Positions 52,804-62,867 are shown, counted from the first letter of the stretch. The stretch: 64,000 nucleotides of DNA from Aquimarina algiphila (GCF_007489275.1 NZ_VLNR01000022.1:19931-83930); one strand, 5' to 3'. Made by a program: numbers and translations. Notes: a model not told the origin generated them from the letters alone.

Positions 52804-54489
52804 ATGAAATTATCTATAGGGCTTTGTTTTCTACTTTTACTTTTTGTTAATATTACCTCTTCTCAAGATCGAATTACAGGTAAAAATTTTACTACCAGAT
52901 CAGAAATAATTGCAACTCACGGTATGGCCGCAACCAGTCATCCATTAGCTAAACAAACTGCACTTGACATACTTAAAAACGGAGGAAACGCAATAGACGC
53001 TGCAATCGCTGCAAATGCAATGTTAGGATTAATGGAACCTACTGGAAATGGTATTGGAGGAGATTTATTTGCAATTGTTTGGGACGCAAAAACAAAAAAG
53101 CTTCATGGTCTTAATGCAAGTGGAAGGTCTCCAGAAAAACTTACTTTAGAGTACTTCAAGAAAAACAACCATAAAAAGATACCTGCTCACGGTCCGCTTC
53201 CTGTTTCAGTTCCAGGATGCGTAGATGGTTGGTATGAATTACATAATAAATTTGGAAAATTAAGCATGCAGGAAATTTTAAACCCTACAATTAATTATGC
53301 CAGAGAAGGTTTTCCTGTTACAGAATTAATAGCCTATTATATGCACCGAAGCTCTGCTTTCTTATCAAAATATCCAGGCTTTTCTGATACTTATATGCCT
53401 AATGGCGCTACTCCCAAAAAAGGAGAAATTTTTAAAAATCCATTTCTGGCAAATACGTTAGAGAAAATTGCAAAAGAAGGTAGAGATGCTTTTTACAAAG
53501 GTGATATAGCAAAAACTATAGCAAAATACATAAAAGATAATGGAGGGTTTCTAAACTATAACGACCTCAAAAATCATACTTCAGAATGGGTAGAACCCGT
53601 CTCAACCAATTACAGAGGATATGATGTATGGGAATTACCTCCAAACGGACAAGGAATTGCTGCATTACAAATGCTAAATATTTTAGAAGATTATGATATT
53701 AAAGGAATGGGGTTTGGAACTCCAGAATATCTTCATATCCTTACTGAAGCTAAAAAATTAGCTTATGAAGATCGGGCAAAATTCTATGCTGACCCAGACT
53801 TCAATACCATTCCCGTAACGCAACTTATATCTAAAGAATATGCAGCCAAAAGGAAAAAATTAATCAACGTTGATAAAGCCGCAAAAACCTATGATGTAGG
53901 AAACCTTAATGATGGAGATACCATCTATCTAACTGTAGCAGATGAGGAAGGCAACATGGTTTCTCTAATACAAAGTAATTTTCGTGGTATGGGGTCCGGA
54001 ATGACACCTACAAAGCTTGGGTTTATACTACAGGATAGAGGTGAATTATTTTCATTAGAAGAGGGACACTTTAATACTTATGAACCTAAAAAAAGACCTT
54101 TCCATACTATTATTCCGGCATTTGTAACCAAGGATGGAAAACCCTTTATGAGCTTTGGTCTTATGGGAGGAGGTATGCAACCTCAAGGTCATGTACAAAT
54201 TATCGTTAACATGATCGATTTTGGGATGAATCTGCAAGAAGCAGGTGATGCTCCTCGAATAAATCATATGGGGTCTTCTCAACCAACTGGCGAAAATATG
54301 ATCAACGGTGGCACATTACACATAGAATCAGGTATTTCTTATGAAACCATTAGAAGTTTATTATCTAAAGGTCATAAAATATCATATGCCTTAGGTCCAT
54401 ATGGAGGGTACCAAGCTATTATGCTAAAAGATGGTGTGTATTATGGAGCTTCAGAATCCCGAAAAGATGGACAGGCAGCGGGTTATTAA
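52804..54489 (+). CDS. ggt: Gamma-glutamyltransferase
   Basis: The exported enzyme hydrolyses or transfers the gamma-glutamyl group of glutathione. The start is ATG 52804 (MKLSIGLCFLLLLFVNITSS), giving a signal peptide and 561 residues; a TTG at 52774 is too far upstream. The Ntn-hydrolase precursor has ALDILKNGGNAIDAAIAANA and GNGIGGDLFAIVWD, and the nucleophile T373 in GDTIYLTVAD, where autocleavage would produce the two subunits. DRGELFSLEEGH and GLMGGGMQPQGHVQI complete the active site. Nutrient or glutathione salvage in the periplasm is likely. Confidence 0.93.
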   Translation: MKLSIGLCFLLLLFVNITSSQDRITGKNFTTRSEIIATHGMAATSHPLAKQTALDILKNGGNAIDAAIAANAMLGLMEPTGNGIGGDLFAIVWDAKTKKLHGLNASGRSPEKLTLEYFKKNNHKKIPAHGPLPVSVPGCVDGWYELHNKFGKLSMQEILNPTINYAREGFPVTELIAYYMHRSSAFLSKYPGFSDTYMPNGATPKKGEIFKNPFLANTLEKIAKEGRDAFYKGDIAKTIAKYIKDNGGFLNYNDLKNHTSEWVEPVSTNYRGYDVWELPPNGQGIAALQMLNILEDYDIKGMGFGTPEYLHILTEAKKLAYEDRAKFYADPDFNTIPVTQLISKEYAAKRKKLINVDKAAKTYDVGNLNDGDTIYLTVADEEGNMVSLIQSNFRGMGSGMTPTKLGFILQDRGELFSLEEGHFNTYEPKKRPFHTIIPAFVTKDGKPFMSFGLMGGGMQPQGHVQIIVNMIDFGMNLQEAGDAPRINHMGSSQPTGENMINGGTLHIESGISYETIRSLLSKGHKISYALGPYGGYQAIMLKDGVYYGASESRKDGQAAGY

Positions 54490-54548
54490 TTCACTTAAAT
54501 ACTGAACATAATATTGTTCTTCTTCTCAAAGAAAAGATAATACATTTT

Positions 54549-54586
54549 AAACACATGCTCCTTTAGTTTATCAGGAGCATGTGTTT
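54549..54586. terminator. Bidirectional terminator between ggt and the BNR protein
   Basis: AAACACATGCTCCT pairs perfectly with AGGAGCATGTGTTT (14 bp, 10-base loop) between convergent genes. The outer T runs are short, so strength is uncertain. Confidence 0.7.
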
Positions 54587-54604
54587 AACCTTATACCATG
54601 CGTA

Positions 54605-57600
54605 CTAATCTTCAACAAATGGTGCTCCTGCTTCTTCTAACACTTTTAAAAGCGCAATAGATTCATTTTTTATTAGCGCGAGTTTTGAAGTAATCATACC
54701 TATTTGATTATTGATAATCTGCATTGTTTCCAAATGCGTACTAGTTGGTCCATATGTAGAGCGATCCACTCCCCTATATATTGCAAATACCCTATTTCCA
54801 ATAGTGGGTTTAGTTTTCTCACCTACTTGTTGCTTAGAACTGTTTCCATACAAATCTCTCCTTAAGTCCATCATACGTTTTTCTAGTGTATTTAAACGGT
54901 TATCGAGATCTCCAGGAGTACTATTAGCCCTTTGTAAAGCTATCTTCAGCGCTTTAATACGTTTTTCTTGTCTATTCACCTGTATATCCAAAGCAGAAAC
55001 TTTTCCAATTGTTTTTTCAAAACTCCTCCAAAATTCTGCAACTTTTTCTAGTGTTGCTCCTTTTAAAGCACCATTATTCATACGTTTCACTGTAAATGTG
55101 ATCGGTGTTGATAATTGAGTTACTTTTCCATCTTCTATCTTTGATAAAGTAGCAGTATACACTCCTGGTACTGCCATAAAACCTTGAGAAGTATTAGAAG
55201 AGTTTCCTTCTGTTTTTAAAGGAATTGCTTCAGAAGAAGGATATCGTAAATCCCAAGCTATTCTATGAAAGCCTGATTTCACCGGTCCGCTAATTCTCCT
55301 AATCACTTCCCCAGTGTTATTTGTTATAGTTAATATGACTTCTGGTATATTTTCTGTGCGCTCTGCTTCTACTTTATCCCAACCTGGAAACGCAATATCT
55401 TTTCCTTTATTTTTTTTCTCGATTTCTTGTCGTTTTTCTTTACTTGTTTTTAAACTATTTTTTAAATAGTATGTAAAAACGGCACCAAAATCTGGATTAG
55501 GCGCTACATAATGTGAAGCTCCTTGACTTCCTTTTTCGTCATCAAAACTTAAGTTGGGTCTTGGAATATACCACCATGCATCTCTAGTAGGGAACAAAAC
55601 CGCTTCTTCTTTCAATTTAGATTCTGAAATCGTTCGCAAAAATGAATAATCATCAAATACAAAAAAACCTCTCCCAAAAGAAGCACCTACCAGATCATTC
55701 TCCCTACGTTGAATAGCAAGGTCTCTAAATGATATGGTAGGCATATTTCCTTTTAATTTTATCCAGTTATCTCCCCCGTTTATTGTGAAATAAATTCCAA
55801 ATTCGGTAGCAACAAACAAAAGATTAGGTTGCACATGATCTTGTACTATACGCCAAACTAATGTTCTTTTAGGCAAATTACTTTTAATAGATTTCCATGT
55901 ACGCCCATTATCCATACTTTTTAATAGATAGGGTGTAAAATCACCATATTTATGATTATCCAAAGCTACATACACCGTATTAGCATCAAAAAGATCAGCT
56001 TTAATATCATTTACAAAAGCTGTAGCTGGTACCCCAGGAAGTATCCCAACGTTAATCCTTCTCCAATTACTTCCTCCATCTTCAGTCACCTGAATAATTC
56101 CATCATCAGTACCTGCATAAAGTATCTCTTCTTTCTTTGGAGATTCTGCTATTGATGTAATTGTATTATAATTAGACATTGCCAAAAAATCCCAAGGAGC
56201 ATCCCAGGATTGTTTTTTACCCATAATAGGCAGCTCTATTCTTTCCTGATCTTTAGTTAAATCTCCTGAAATTGGTGTCCATTTATCTCCTCTATTATCA
56301 GATCTCCATAGACGTTGAGAAGCAAAATAAATACGTTTTGGATCATGTGCACTTACCAAAATAGGCGCATCCCAGTTAAAACGTTCAAAATTTTCATTTG
56401 CTCCAGGTTGGGGTTGGATATCCACAACTTCTCCTGTTGTTAAATCAACTCGTGATAAATTACCTTGCTGACGTTCTGCATACATGATATTGGGGTTACC
56501 CGGTTCAGTTGCAGGTTGATGTCCATCCCAATTTAATACAATCTTCCAATCAGAATTCTGAATCCCGTGTAAATTATCAGTTCTTGAAGGTCCTCCTTGG
56601 GTACTATTATCCTGTGTACCTCCATAAATATTATAAAACGGCTCAGCATCGTCCACAGCAACCTTATAATATTGCGTTACAGGAAGGTTGTCTACAAATT
56701 TCCAATTTGCAGTAAGGTCAAATGTTTCATATAACCCTCCATCGGTTCCGACCAAAAGATAGTTTGGGTCTTCTTTTTTAAAAGCAATAGCGTGATTATC
56801 CCCATGCTTATGTTTTGCATTCATTCTTGTAAATGTTTTTCCTCCATCTTCAGAAATTTGCATCCGTGAATCTACAAGATATAATCTTTCAAAATGATGT
56901 GGAGAAGCATATAACTCTTGATAATAGTGAGGTCCTGTAGCACCTGCTACTGCATCAGAACGTTTCTCCCAAGTTGTTCCACGATCTGTAGAACGATATA
57001 CTCCTCCTGTTCTTCTATCTAACTCTATAGCGGCATATAAAATATCTGGTTGTTGTGGCGAAATAGCCAATCCTATTTTACCCATCCAGGACTTAGGAAG
57101 TCCATTCTTGAGTTTTTCCCAGGTCTCTCCTCCATCAACACTACGATGTAAGCCTGAACCTGGACCACCTCCCATGTAAGCAGCAACAGTGCGATGTCTT
57201 TGCCATGTAGCTGCATAGAGTTGATCAGGGTTCCTTGGATCTATTACTACTTCTGTTACACCAACCCATTCATCATCTCCCAAGCTTTTTTTCCATGTTT
57301 TTCCACCATCAACAGATTTATATAATCCCCGTTCTCCTCCTTTTTTCCATAATGGCCCTTGAGCAGCAACCCAAATCACATTAGAATCTTCTGGATGTAT
57401 AATTATTTTAGAAATATGTTCAGAATTCTTTAGCCCCATATTTTTCCAGGAAAGACCTCCATCTTCACTACGATAAACCCCGTCACCATATCCCATGTGA
57501 CGACCTCCAACATTCTCTCCCGTACCTACCCATATAACATTATGGTCTATGGGGTCAATAGTAACACATCCTATAGAATATAAAATTTGATCATCAAAAA

Positions 57601-57877
57601 TAGGCTTCCAGGTAGTTCCTGCGTTTACAGTTTTCCAAACTCCTCCCGAACCTACAGCAACATACCATATACTTTCATTTTTTGGATGAATAGCCACATC
57701 TGCAATTCTACCAGACATAAATGCAGGACCTATATTTCTTAACTTTAATCCAGAAAAAACTGAATCTGAGAATACTGATAACACTTCTTGTTTCACTTTA
57801 GATCGCTGCGCGTCTATTGAAAAGGTAAAGATGAACAAGAATGCTATGAAAAATAATTGTGTGAATTTTGTTTTCAT
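54605..57877 (-). CDS. Large exported BNR/VPS10-like beta-propeller protein
   Basis: The 1090-residue protein has a signal peptide (FFIAFLFIFTFSIDAQ) and, over about 40-740, many BNR/Asp-box repeats of the form SxDGGxTW (YRSEDGGLSWKNMG, YKSVDGGKTWKKS, HRSVDGGETWEK, YRSTDRGTTWEKR, LKSMDNGRTWKSI). The fold is that of sortilin/VPS10 and related propellers often annotated as glycosyl hydrolases. A conserved C-terminal region (about 800-1090) ends in helical heptads (DIQVNRQEKRIKALKIALQR, DNRLNTLEKRMMDLRRDL). No hydrolase active site is identified, so peptide or glycan binding is as likely as catalysis. Monocistronic. Confidence 0.85.
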   Translation of the reverse strand: MKTKFTQLFFIAFLFIFTFSIDAQRSKVKQEVLSVFSDSVFSGLKLRNIGPAFMSGRIADVAIHPKNESIWYVAVGSGGVWKTVNAGTTWKPIFDDQILYSIGCVTIDPIDHNVIWVGTGENVGGRHMGYGDGVYRSEDGGLSWKNMGLKNSEHISKIIIHPEDSNVIWVAAQGPLWKKGGERGLYKSVDGGKTWKKSLGDDEWVGVTEVVIDPRNPDQLYAATWQRHRTVAAYMGGGPGSGLHRSVDGGETWEKLKNGLPKSWMGKIGLAISPQQPDILYAAIELDRRTGGVYRSTDRGTTWEKRSDAVAGATGPHYYQELYASPHHFERLYLVDSRMQISEDGGKTFTRMNAKHKHGDNHAIAFKKEDPNYLLVGTDGGLYETFDLTANWKFVDNLPVTQYYKVAVDDAEPFYNIYGGTQDNSTQGGPSRTDNLHGIQNSDWKIVLNWDGHQPATEPGNPNIMYAERQQGNLSRVDLTTGEVVDIQPQPGANENFERFNWDAPILVSAHDPKRIYFASQRLWRSDNRGDKWTPISGDLTKDQERIELPIMGKKQSWDAPWDFLAMSNYNTITSIAESPKKEEILYAGTDDGIIQVTEDGGSNWRRINVGILPGVPATAFVNDIKADLFDANTVYVALDNHKYGDFTPYLLKSMDNGRTWKSIKSNLPKRTLVWRIVQDHVQPNLLFVATEFGIYFTINGGDNWIKLKGNMPTISFRDLAIQRRENDLVGASFGRGFFVFDDYSFLRTISESKLKEEAVLFPTRDAWWYIPRPNLSFDDEKGSQGASHYVAPNPDFGAVFTYYLKNSLKTSKEKRQEIEKKNKGKDIAFPGWDKVEAERTENIPEVILTITNNTGEVIRRISGPVKSGFHRIAWDLRYPSSEAIPLKTEGNSSNTSQGFMAVPGVYTATLSKIEDGKVTQLSTPITFTVKRMNNGALKGATLEKVAEFWRSFEKTIGKVSALDIQVNRQEKRIKALKIALQRANSTPGDLDNRLNTLEKRMMDLRRDLYGNSSKQQVGEKTKPTIGNRVFAIYRGVDRSTYGPTSTHLETMQIINNQIGMITSKLALIKNESIALLKVLEEAGAPFVED

Positions 57878-58018
57878 ATCAAATAGGATGATTAGTTATT
57901 AGCCAAATTGTTATCAGAAAATTATTGTTATTTCAATAATAATCTCTTAACAAAAACATAAACTATTAAAAAAAATCCTAAGAAGAAAAATCAGAAGATA
58001 TATAAGGGTAAAATCATA

Positions 58019-59176
58019 TTACTTTTGATACTTTGCCTTTTTACTACCTGCATACATTTCATATTTTACTAGCCTGGCTTCTAACTTCCCGTTAAATACT
58101 TTTATCTTTCGAGATGGTCGGAGTCCAACATATTTTAATGCTTCAAGATTTCCAGTAATAAACCATGCATTAGTACCTGGGTAATTTTGTTTTAATGTAT
58201 CCCCTATTTGTGAATAGAACTCTTCTATATTGATTTCTAAACGTTCATCATAAGGTGGGTTAAACACTATATGAAGTTGTCCCTCTTTTTCTTTAGTTGT
58301 TTCAAAAAAATCTCCTTCTCTTATTTTAACAAAATCAGTAAGATTTGCATTTTCTACATTGACATTTGCCTTTCTTACTGCAGAAGGAGCTTTATCCATC
58401 CCAATTATAGAATGATGAAAATCTCTGGTTTTATTGAGACATGATTCTTCTATTTTTTCGAATAAATCCATATCCCAATCCAGCCATTTTTCAAAAGCAA
58501 ATTCCTTACGATTTAGGTTTGCCGGAATATTACAAGCGATCATAGCTGCTTCTATAGCCATGGTACCACTACCACACATCGGATCCAAAAAATCACATTG
58601 ACCATCCCAGCCAGAAAGCAATAACAATCCTGCGGCCAAAACTTCGTTAATTGGCGCTATATTGGTCGCTGTACGATACCCTCTGTGATGCAATGAGCCT
58701 CCAGAACTATCCAAAGAAACCGTACATACATCTTGCTGAATATGAACATCTATAGAAAGGTCTGGATGTTCTATATCTACATTGGGTCTTTTGCCTGTTT
58801 CTTTTCTAAATTTATCTACTATCGCATCTTTGGTTTTTAAAGCTATAAATTGTGAATGAGTAAAGAGAGTAGAATTGACAGTAGCGTGAATTGAAAATGT
58901 ATCATCTATACTTAAATATTCTTTCCATTCAATAGTTTGAATAAAATCATATAAACCTTGTTCATTCTTTATTCTCCTAGAAGTAATTGGTTTTAATATT
59001 TTAATAGCAGTTCTACAGCATAAATTTGCTTTATACATAAATCCTGTATCGCCATAAAAACTGACTACGCGATTCCCTATTTCTACCTTTTGCGCTCCTA
59101 AGTTTCTAAGTTCTCTTGCAAGAACTTCTTCAAAACCAAAAAGGGTTTTGGCTACCATTTTAAATGAATTACTCAC
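58019..59176 (-). CDS. THUMP-domain SAM-dependent RNA methyltransferase
   Basis: The start is taken as GTG 59176 (VSNSFKMVAKTLFGFEEVLA), giving 385 residues; an upstream TTG to 59239 adds 21 residues unlike the family, and ATG 59158 is also possible. A THUMP domain covers about 20-150, then a Rossmann methyltransferase with DPMCGSGTMAIEAAMIA, IGMDKAPSAVRKANVNV and the NPPY catalytic motif (FNPPYDERL). This is the group of RlmL N-terminal-half and YpsC-type enzymes that make N2-methylguanosine in 23S rRNA. Exact target not provable here. Confidence 0.88.
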   Translation of the reverse strand: MSNSFKMVAKTLFGFEEVLARELRNLGAQKVEIGNRVVSFYGDTGFMYKANLCCRTAIKILKPITSRRIKNEQGLYDFIQTIEWKEYLSIDDTFSIHATVNSTLFTHSQFIALKTKDAIVDKFRKETGKRPNVDIEHPDLSIDVHIQQDVCTVSLDSSGGSLHHRGYRTATNIAPINEVLAAGLLLLSGWDGQCDFLDPMCGSGTMAIEAAMIACNIPANLNRKEFAFEKWLDWDMDLFEKIEESCLNKTRDFHHSIIGMDKAPSAVRKANVNVENANLTDFVKIREGDFFETTKEKEGQLHIVFNPPYDERLEINIEEFYSQIGDTLKQNYPGTNAWFITGNLEALKYVGLRPSRKIKVFNGKLEARLVKYEMYAGSKKAKYQK

Positions 59177-59267
59177 TATCCAAGTTTTCGATATAAAGTC
59201 GTTTAATTTTTCTAAGACGAGAGATAAAACTTTAAACAACTTCTATAATTAAACCGCAAAAATACAT

Positions 59268-59275
59268 TAATTTTG
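59268..59275 (+). promoter_or_regulatory. Putative -7 promoter element TAATTTTG
   Basis: Matches TAnnTTTG and is followed by CGCCCT and the ATG at 59282, the same arrangement as before rlmD. Transcripts would be leaderless or nearly so. Confidence 0.5.
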
Positions 59276-59281
59276 CGCCCT

Positions 59282-60013
59282 ATGCTAAAAGATTCAACAA
59301 TGTGGTATGCATCATGGTTTGATACGCCATACTATCATATCCTATACAAAGATAGAGATGATACTGAAGCTCAAAATTTTATGGATAATCTAACTCATTA
59401 TCTAAGTTTAGAAGCTGATGAAAAAATTTTAGATTTAGCCTGTGGTAAAGGCCGACATAGCATATATCTTAATAAATTAGGATATAATGTTACTGGAGCA
59501 GACCTCTCTAAAAACAGTATAACCTATGCTTCTCAATTTGAAAATGAAGCATTAAAGTTTAGAGTTCATGATATGCGTAAACCCTATTCTGAAAAATTTT
59601 CTGCTGTTTTTAATTTATTTACAAGCTTTGGTTATTTTGATAAAGAAGAAGACAACCTCAATACTATTAAAGCCATTAAATCAAATCTAAACAATAAAGG
59701 CTTTGGAGTTATTGATTTTATGAATGTCGATTACATTATAGATAATCTAATTGAAGATGAAATAAAGGAAGTTGATGGAATTTCTTTTAAAATCAGAAGA
59801 TATCATGAAAATGGATATATAATAAAAGAAATAAGATTTAGAGATAATGATGAAGATTTCTTCTTTACAGAAAGAGTAAAAAGTATATCCCTAGCTGATT
59901 TTGAGAATTATTTTAAAGAAGCAAATGTTGACTTACTAGATATTTTTGGTAATTACCAATTACAAAAATTTAATAAAAATAATTCACCACGACTTATATT
60001 AATATTTAAATAG
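59282..60013 (+). CDS. Class I SAM-dependent methyltransferase
   Basis: The 243-residue enzyme (ATG 59282; ATG 59300 is another option) has the Rossmann motif I ILDLACGKGRHSIYL and motif II VTGADLSKNSI, with DMRKPYSEKFSAVFNLFTSF as the motif IV region. It resembles the small-molecule group near Methyltransf_25. The N-terminal WYASWFDTPYYHILYKDRDD is the flavobacterial form. Its stop overlaps by one base with the start of the ZIP gene, so the two are coupled, with a DUF4268 gene third. The substrate is unknown. Confidence 0.86.
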   Translation: MLKDSTMWYASWFDTPYYHILYKDRDDTEAQNFMDNLTHYLSLEADEKILDLACGKGRHSIYLNKLGYNVTGADLSKNSITYASQFENEALKFRVHDMRKPYSEKFSAVFNLFTSFGYFDKEEDNLNTIKAIKSNLNNKGFGVIDFMNVDYIIDNLIEDEIKEVDGISFKIRRYHENGYIIKEIRFRDNDEDFFFTERVKSISLADFENYFKEANVDLLDIFGNYQLQKFNKNNSPRLILIFK

Positions 60014-60690
60014 TGTACAATTATATACTATCCATAGTCGCCGTATTTATAGGAGCATTGTTGGTTTTTATATTCAAGGCATCTAATCAGAAAAACCTAA
60101 AATTACTTCTAGCTTTTAGTGGTGCTTTTCTTCTTGCAATTACAATTTTTGACTTACTTCCAGAGATTTTTGAAAATAATCCTTTTGCAAAACGAACAGG
60201 TGTATGGATAATGATTGGTATTTTGTTACAAAAGGTATTAGAATATTTTTCTAAAGGTGCGGAGCACGGCCATATTCATTTAGATAAAGAAACCCATCGA
60301 GTACCAAAACTACTATTCATCAGTTTAGGATTACATGCTATATTAGAAGGTTTCCCTATGCATCATACCGATGGAATTTTAATGGGTATAATAATTCATA
60401 AGATTCCGGTAGCAATGATATTAACTACCTTTTTATTACATACTAAAATAAAAAGATTCATTATTATTTTATCATTAACAGGTTTTGCACTAATGACTCC
60501 GTTAGGCACTTTTCTTTCTGAGAACTTCACATTAGCTCAAAATTATTATAAAGAAATTACTGCTGTGGTAATTGGTATATTTCTTCATGTATCCACAACT
60601 ATCCTTTTTGAAAGTAATGAGGGGCATAAATTTAACGTTACAAAACTTTTAGTTATTCTTGCGGCGACTGCCGCGGCATATCTGATATAA
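60013..60690 (+). CDS. ZIP family metal transporter
   Basis: The 225-residue membrane protein starts at GTG 60013, whose G is the last base of the preceding TAG. It has about eight membrane helices. The metal-site motifs of helices IV and V are present: LGLHAILEGFPMHH and IIHKIPVAM, matching the H(N)xxxxEGxxxx and HKIP motifs of ZIP proteins that carry zinc or iron into the cytoplasm. AEHGHIHLDKETHR in the loop may help bind metal. It is translationally coupled to the methyltransferase. Confidence 0.9.
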   Translation: MYNYILSIVAVFIGALLVFIFKASNQKNLKLLLAFSGAFLLAITIFDLLPEIFENNPFAKRTGVWIMIGILLQKVLEYFSKGAEHGHIHLDKETHRVPKLLFISLGLHAILEGFPMHHTDGILMGIIIHKIPVAMILTTFLLHTKIKRFIIILSLTGFALMTPLGTFLSENFTLAQNYYKEITAVVIGIFLHVSTTILFESNEGHKFNVTKLLVILAATAAAYLI

Positions 60691-60694
60691 AAAC

Positions 60695-61123
60695 ATGTTT
60701 AGCAAATCTGAATCAAAAATAATTCGACAAGAATTCTGGACTAGTTTTGGAAAAGAATACTCCCGTAAATGGTTACTATATAACACCAAAATTAAAGATG
60801 TAACTTTAAAATTTACATTTACTACAAAAAAAGCACAAGTATCTATAGACATAGAACCTTATGACAAAATAATAAGAGCGTATTATTATGAAAAATTAGT
60901 GAGTTTAAGAAATATTCTAACTTCAGAATATATTCCAGATATTGTTTTTGATGAATATTATGAATTAGATAATGGAAAAACTATTTCCAGAGTTTATACT
61001 GAATTAACAAATGTTAGTATCCATAATAAAACATGCTGGAAAGAAACTATGAAATTTTTGAATGAAAAAATGTCTCAGCTTGAAATATTCTTTTTAGAAT
61101 ATAAAGATTATATTAAGGACTAG
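60695..61123 (+). CDS. DUF4268 domain protein
   Basis: The 142-residue protein matches DUF4268: RQEFWTSFGKEYSRKWLLYN, a central VSIDIEPYDKIIRAYYYEKL and the C-terminal WKETMKFLNEKMSQLEIFF. The domain is related to nuclease-like folds of unknown function. It begins 4 bases after the ZIP stop, third gene of a likely operon. Confidence 0.85.
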   Translation: MFSKSESKIIRQEFWTSFGKEYSRKWLLYNTKIKDVTLKFTFTTKKAQVSIDIEPYDKIIRAYYYEKLVSLRNILTSEYIPDIVFDEYYELDNGKTISRVYTELTNVSIHNKTCWKETMKFLNEKMSQLEIFFLEYKDYIKD

Positions 61124-61223
61124 AAAAATAACAATTCTTTTGTTTTTTAGCTAATTTTTTATATTATCAATAATTTTAAGTGTTTTTTGTAAATTAGTTA
61201 GCAATAATACAAACTCACTATTT

Positions 61224-62024
61224 ATGAAAAATTATTTTAAGATAATAGCAATACTGCTATTCGCGTTCATTTTCTCAAAATGTACTTCTGATGCTGTTAT
61301 TCCTGATGCAAAAGAATTGGGATTAGAACAACAAGATTCAAATTCTTTTATTGGTAAAATTAGAATTCAAAACTCAGAGATTAGATATTCTGTAAAAGCC
61401 AAATCAGAACTTGTATTTACTGTCATCATTGAAATCAACAAAAAATCCATTCAGGCAGATATTAACTATCAGAATGAAAGTTTATTTATCGATGGTCATA
61501 ATATTATTTTAACTGAAAAAGAAAAACAGAGTATTCTTACCTTAGGTGGTACAATTTCTAATTATCTTCTGGAAACAAAAAAAGGAGAAATCCTAATGAC
61601 AGAATACACACTATTAAGTCTTATGGAATATTGGGCAAAATCACCTCCTGATTACACCTATACTAAAAGAGTTATTGAGGCAGAAGTAAATACAACTAAT
61701 CTCAAAAGTAGAAACGAGGGTATCACCTGCATTAGGAAGAACACTTATGTAAATGCAGAATATGACGACTCAAGAGGAAATCACTCTGATCGAATAAGAG
61801 TGGGGAGTAAAGCAAGAGATAATTATGGATGTATGGGAAGATGTGGTGGTGATTGTGGTAGATGGTGGATACCAAGCGCATGGACAAAAGATTGCTTAGA
61901 TCATGATCAATGTAGTAATGTGAATTTCTCTAGTGGTGGTGGTAGTGACCGAAATTGTGGTGATGAATTTAATGAAGCTGCAGACGATTATGTCTTTGGA
62001 GTACTTCGAGGATGTAGAGGATAA
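61224..62024 (+). CDS. Lipoprotein with phospholipase A2-like C-terminus
   Basis: The 266-residue product has a lipobox ending at C20 (FIFSKC). The first about 160 residues are an unrecognised region. The C-terminal part has the phospholipase A2 pattern: YGCMGRCGGDCG (201-212) resembles the calcium loop, and DCLDHDQC (223-230) has the active-site layout C-x2-H-D-x-C with H227 and D228. Further cysteines at 169, 245 and 264 could make disulfides. An anchored enzyme cleaving phospholipids or a look-alike is expected. The first of the usual CC pair is replaced by Asp. Confidence 0.72.
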   Translation: MKNYFKIIAILLFAFIFSKCTSDAVIPDAKELGLEQQDSNSFIGKIRIQNSEIRYSVKAKSELVFTVIIEINKKSIQADINYQNESLFIDGHNIILTEKEKQSILTLGGTISNYLLETKKGEILMTEYTLLSLMEYWAKSPPDYTYTKRVIEAEVNTTNLKSRNEGITCIRKNTYVNAEYDDSRGNHSDRIRVGSKARDNYGCMGRCGGDCGRWWIPSAWTKDCLDHDQCSNVNFSSGGGSDRNCGDEFNEAADDYVFGVLRGCRG

Positions 62025-62074
62025 AAAATTATTATAAAATAGGCATTGAACTTCTTTTGATATCTATTTTTTTA

Positions 62075-62704
62075 TCAAATCACATACCTAAGAATAAACA
62101 TATAATGAAAAATACTGCCTGCGAGTACAAAAAGGTGCCAGATAACATGTCCAAAGGGTATCTGTTTTAATGCATAAAAAACTATACCAATAGTATATGC
62201 AGCTCCCCCTAACATCAAATATGTAATTCCCTCATCACCTACCACATTAGATAATGTATCTATATCTAATACAATCAGCCACCCCATGATAAGATATAGG
62301 ATAACTGATAAAACATCAAATCTACCAGTAGAAAATATTTTTAGTATTGTTCCGATAACAGCTAAAGACCAAACAATTATAAATAATGATATCCCCTTAC
62401 TATCTATCAAAGATATTAGAGTAACTGGAGAATAGGTACCTGAAATTAGCAGATAAATGCTTATATGATCCAGTACCCTAAATTTTCTTTTTAATGTAGC
62501 ATCAGAAGTATAGTGATAAGCAGTAGAAGCAAAATACAGAATTAACAATGAACTTGTATAAATTATTATAACAAACGTACTATATAATGTTTTATTAGAG
62601 TTTGAATTGAGCAAAATAAAAAAGCCAATTATAGAAAGAATGAACCCAACTCCATGCGTTATCCAATTCCAACGCTCTTCTATTTGTGATTGTATGTTAC
62701 GCAT
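62075..62704 (-). CDS. Hemolysin III (PAQR-related) family membrane protein
   Basis: The 209-residue protein has seven membrane helices, with the family motifs WNWITHGVGFILSIIGF near the start, YFASTAYHYTS and FGHVIWHLFVLAGSIFHY at the end, which carry the conserved histidines that bind zinc in the PAQR/hemolysin III fold. Despite the name, a lipid-hydrolase (ceramidase-like) or membrane-homeostasis role is more likely than hemolysis. Stand-alone gene. Confidence 0.9.
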   Translation of the reverse strand: MRNIQSQIEERWNWITHGVGFILSIIGFFILLNSNSNKTLYSTFVIIIYTSSLLILYFASTAYHYTSDATLKRKFRVLDHISIYLLISGTYSPVTLISLIDSKGISLFIIVWSLAVIGTILKIFSTGRFDVLSVILYLIMGWLIVLDIDTLSNVVGDEGITYLMLGGAAYTIGIVFYALKQIPFGHVIWHLFVLAGSIFHYMFILRYVI

Positions 62705-62800
62705 AAATAATTAAAAAGAATCACATTTTAATTCATAAAAATAAAGACTAAAAAATAATAACAAGCTATTAATTAAAAACTTATTATCAACATATTAAAT

Positions 62801-62844
62801 AATACAAAAAAAGGCTCTTGTTTTACAAGAACTTTTTTTGTATT
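62801..62844. terminator. Hairpin terminator before the last lipoprotein gene
   Basis: AATACAAAAAAAGGCTCTTGT and ACAAGAACTTTTTTTGTATT form a stem of about 20 pairs with one small bulge; 3' to the minus-strand lipoprotein gene. Confidence 0.8.
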
Positions 62845-62867
62845 ATAAGTTAAATTTATTGTAGTAA

